Shown: positions 62,245 to 64,000 of the stretch, one piece after another
Position numbering within the stretch: position 1 is the first letter of the stretch
Layout: every line of letters begins with the position of its first letter
Assembly (NCBI RefSeq): GCF_043099315.1
Contig: NZ_CP170746.1
Length of the DNA stretch: 64,000 nt
Direction: 5' to 3' (one strand)
Origin: Chlorogloeopsis fritschii
GTDB taxonomy: Bacteria; Cyanobacteriota; Cyanobacteriia; Cyanobacteriales; Nostocaceae
Notes under the pieces: model-generated
The model's input: only the letters and a program-made list of their open reading frames with translations
Databases searched by the model: none
Told to the model about the DNA's origin: nothing
Made by a program: the position numbers and the translations under genes

Positions 62245-63045
62245 ATGAACAAAACAGACTATTTAGGCATGGGAAAAACTGCACTCATTACCGGAGCATC
62301 TGGAGGAATTGGCTATGAATTAGCTAAGTTATTTGCACTCGATGGTTACAATCTAGTGCTAGTTGCTAGAAGTGAAGAAAAGCTAAAGAAAATTGCCAAG
62401 GAATTCACAGAAAAATCGAATATAAAAGTTGAAATTATTGTTAAGGATTTATCTGTACCAACAACTCCCACAGAGATTTTTACAGAACTACAACAAGCTG
62501 GAATCAAAGTAGATGTACTAGTAAATAATGCTGGCTTTGGTTCCTATGGCTTCTTTCACGAAACTGACCTTAAATCAGAATTAGAATTGCTACAAGTAAA
62601 TGTGGTTAGTCTCACCCATTTAACTAAATTATTTCTTAAAGATATGGTGCAGCAAGGCTATGGCAAAGTCTTGAATGTTTCCTCTGGGGCTGCCTTTCAA
62701 CCAGGGCCGCTCATGGCAGTTTATTACGCAACAAAAGCCTATGTCTTGTCGTTTTCGGAAGCGATCGCTAATGAATTAGAAGGTACAGGTGTTACTGTAA
62801 CAGCATTGTGTCCGGGGCCGACAGAATCTAGTTTTCAACAAAGGGCTGCTATGGAGCAATCCAAACTATTTACTAGCCAGAAAAGTATGGATGCAGAAAC
62901 TGTAGCTAAGATAGGCTATCGCGGCTTGATGTCTAACAAAACAGTTGTGATTCCTGGCTGGAAAAACAAGTTACTTGCTGAAGCTGTCAGATTTACACCA
63001 AGAAAAATGGTAGTAAAAATCACGCGGAGCATGAATAGTAAATGA
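62245..63045 (+). CDS. SDR family oxidoreductase
   Basis: 266 residues. TGASGGIGYELAKLFALDGY is the nucleotide-binding TGxxxGIG motif; VLVNNAGFGSYGFF and the catalytic S-Y-K set VSSGAAFQPGPLMAVYYATK are in normal order. NAD(P)-dependent reduction of an unknown carbonyl or alcohol. ATG overlap (63042-63045) with the hydrolase gene indicates coupling. The start at 62245 is supported by AGAAG 9 nt upstream; the ATG at the GKTALITGA start is a less likely option. Confidence 0.92.
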   Translation: MNKTDYLGMGKTALITGASGGIGYELAKLFALDGYNLVLVARSEEKLKKIAKEFTEKSNIKVEIIVKDLSVPTTPTEIFTELQQAGIKVDVLVNNAGFGSYGFFHETDLKSELELLQVNVVSLTHLTKLFLKDMVQQGYGKVLNVSSGAAFQPGPLMAVYYATKAYVLSFSEAIANELEGTGVTVTALCPGPTESSFQQRAAMEQSKLFTSQKSMDAETVAKIGYRGLMSNKTVVIPGWKNKLLAEAVRFTPRKMVVKITRSMNSK

Positions 63046-63968
63046 ATATATTTATCTGGCTGATTGTTATAGTTTTGTTGGTATTCGTTTTAGCGATCGC
63101 CAACTCAGCGCGGTTAGTAATTGCACCAAAGCGGCAACGGCTGTGGACTAATCCCAAGCAAGAATTAGGGTTAAGCTATGAAGATGTGGAGTTTCCGGCT
63201 CTGGATGGAATACGTCTCAAAGGCTGGTTTATTCCTGCTAAGTCAACTCCATCTGCCGTGGCGATCGTTTTACATGGCTGGCCTTGGAATCGGATAGGTA
63301 CAAAAGCTAACGATTTCCTCGGAGACTTGCCAGGAAGTAAGCCAATTAACCTGTTTCCCTTAACCAAAGCATTGCACGAGCAGAACTATAACGTGCTAAT
63401 GTTTGACTTGAGCAATTTTGGTGAGAGTGCAGCCAGGATTCCAGTTACCTATGGCTTATTTGAAAAACATGACTTGTTGGGAGCTATCCGCTACGTCAAA
63501 AGCCGAACTGAAGTAGATCCGAATCGGATCGTCACTGTCGGGTTTTCGATGGGAGGCAACACCGTAGTGTATACACTGCCCGAAACCACAGACATTAAAG
63601 CTGCTGTTGCTGTACAGCCCAATACCTCATCGCTGTTCGGAGAACGCTATCGTACCGATAAATACGGTGTCATAGGTAAACTAATTAACATCCCTATTGA
63701 AATTCTTTATCGTTTATTCGGTGCTCCCAAAACTGCTTATCTCCAACCTGTCTACGCCGCTTTTGGAGCGCGCAATACTCCTGTACTTTATGTCCAAGGA
63801 ACAGGTGATAAATGGGGTAGTGTTGCTGATGTAGCCAGTATGGTAGCAGCCACGCCCAACGCTGTAGAACCCCTTTATCCTGAGACAGATCATCGTTTTG
63901 GTGCTTATCAATATGTAGTAGATTACCCAGAGCAGGTGCTAACTTTCTTTAAGGAATGTCTGGGTTAA
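63042..63968 (+). CDS. Alpha/beta hydrolase with N-terminal anchor
   Basis: 308 residues. An N-terminal membrane helix (IFIWLIVIVLLVFVLAIA) is followed by an alpha/beta fold with oxyanion loop VLHGWPWNR, nucleophile elbow GFSMGGN and a late DH pair (PETDHRFGAY). Acts at the membrane on an ester or amide; substrate unknown. Shares an ATGA overlap with the SDR gene. About 30 bp beyond the stop remain before the window ends, with nothing assigned. Confidence 0.88.
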   Translation: MNIFIWLIVIVLLVFVLAIANSARLVIAPKRQRLWTNPKQELGLSYEDVEFPALDGIRLKGWFIPAKSTPSAVAIVLHGWPWNRIGTKANDFLGDLPGSKPINLFPLTKALHEQNYNVLMFDLSNFGESAARIPVTYGLFEKHDLLGAIRYVKSRTEVDPNRIVTVGFSMGGNTVVYTLPETTDIKAAVAVQPNTSSLFGERYRTDKYGVIGKLINIPIEILYRLFGAPKTAYLQPVYAAFGARNTPVLYVQGTGDKWGSVADVASMVAATPNAVEPLYPETDHRFGAYQYVVDYPEQVLTFFKECLG

Positions 63969-64000
63969 GCAAGATAGCGTTACTGAATGTAGAGACGCGA

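Overview
The window is chromosomal DNA from a cyanobacterium, most likely a filamentous Nostocales-type species. Evidence for this is the very frequent GCGATCGC (HIP1-like) octamers, a PcxA/CemA-family gene, pyruvate:flavodoxin oxidoreductase, a cyanobacterial type I-D CRISPR-Cas locus, heptameric G-rich minisatellites and many small palindromic repeats. No rRNA or tRNA gene was seen. The species cannot be named from the sequence.

Region by region. (1) 1-3655, minus strand: a compact operon for phospho-decorated surface glycans: LicC/PntC-like cytidylyltransferase, LicA/APH-like kinase and two CDP-glycerol-type phosphotransferases, the last cut by the window edge. It is followed by a GDPD phosphodiesterase, an MFS transporter (both near possible Pho boxes) and a Phd/VapC toxin-antitoxin pair. 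(2) 7260-15817: a divergent pbpC / alpha-2-macroglobulin pair. pbpC is frameshifted, and both genes carry in-frame insertions of genomic repeats. (3) 16253-18158: a three-gene DUF488-DUF488-dual-OB-like operon. (4) 18399-24587: penicillin acylase bracketed by two inverted MITE copies, an ABC exporter and a Ca2+/H+ antiporter. (5) 24607-28603: a wrecked siderophore-uptake locus. An AraC regulator is split by a TnpB element at a TTGAT target and then cut by a transposon terminus. The TonB receptor has lost its N-terminus and half of its barrel; the binding-protein gene is intact. (6) 29394-35539: a dynamin-like GTPase paired with a large Hsp70/actin-like ATPase. (7) 36220-51190: the type I-D CRISPR-Cas locus. 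(8) 51219-63968: Uma2 nuclease, alcohol dehydrogenase, PcxA, a 4-unit tandem repeat, nifJ, DUF433 protein, an animal-type protein-arginine deiminase, SDR and alpha/beta hydrolase.

The CRISPR-Cas locus is the centrepiece. A divergent WYL regulator faces cas3' across a spacer holding two similar 17-bp palindromes. The operon then runs cas3', cas10d, csc2, csc1, cas6, cas4, cas1, cas2 and a 16-repeat array. Extra cargo sits between the core genes. A RAMA-like modified-DNA-reader ORF is separated from cas3' by one in-frame amber codon. A DUF433/DUF5615 toxin-antitoxin pair has a frameshifted antitoxin, and its toxin overlaps cas10d by ATGA. There is also a 2OG-Fe(II) oxygenase, and a four-helix-bundle gene with one nonsense codon that overlaps cas4 by ATGA. 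The embedded toxin-antitoxin pair may tie cell fitness to retention of the cas operon; this is an inference.

The window also records repeat traffic. It holds a MITE family with GCGTTGCTGA termini and 10-bp target duplications, and several modular palindrome families, some nested in each other and some inside coding frames.
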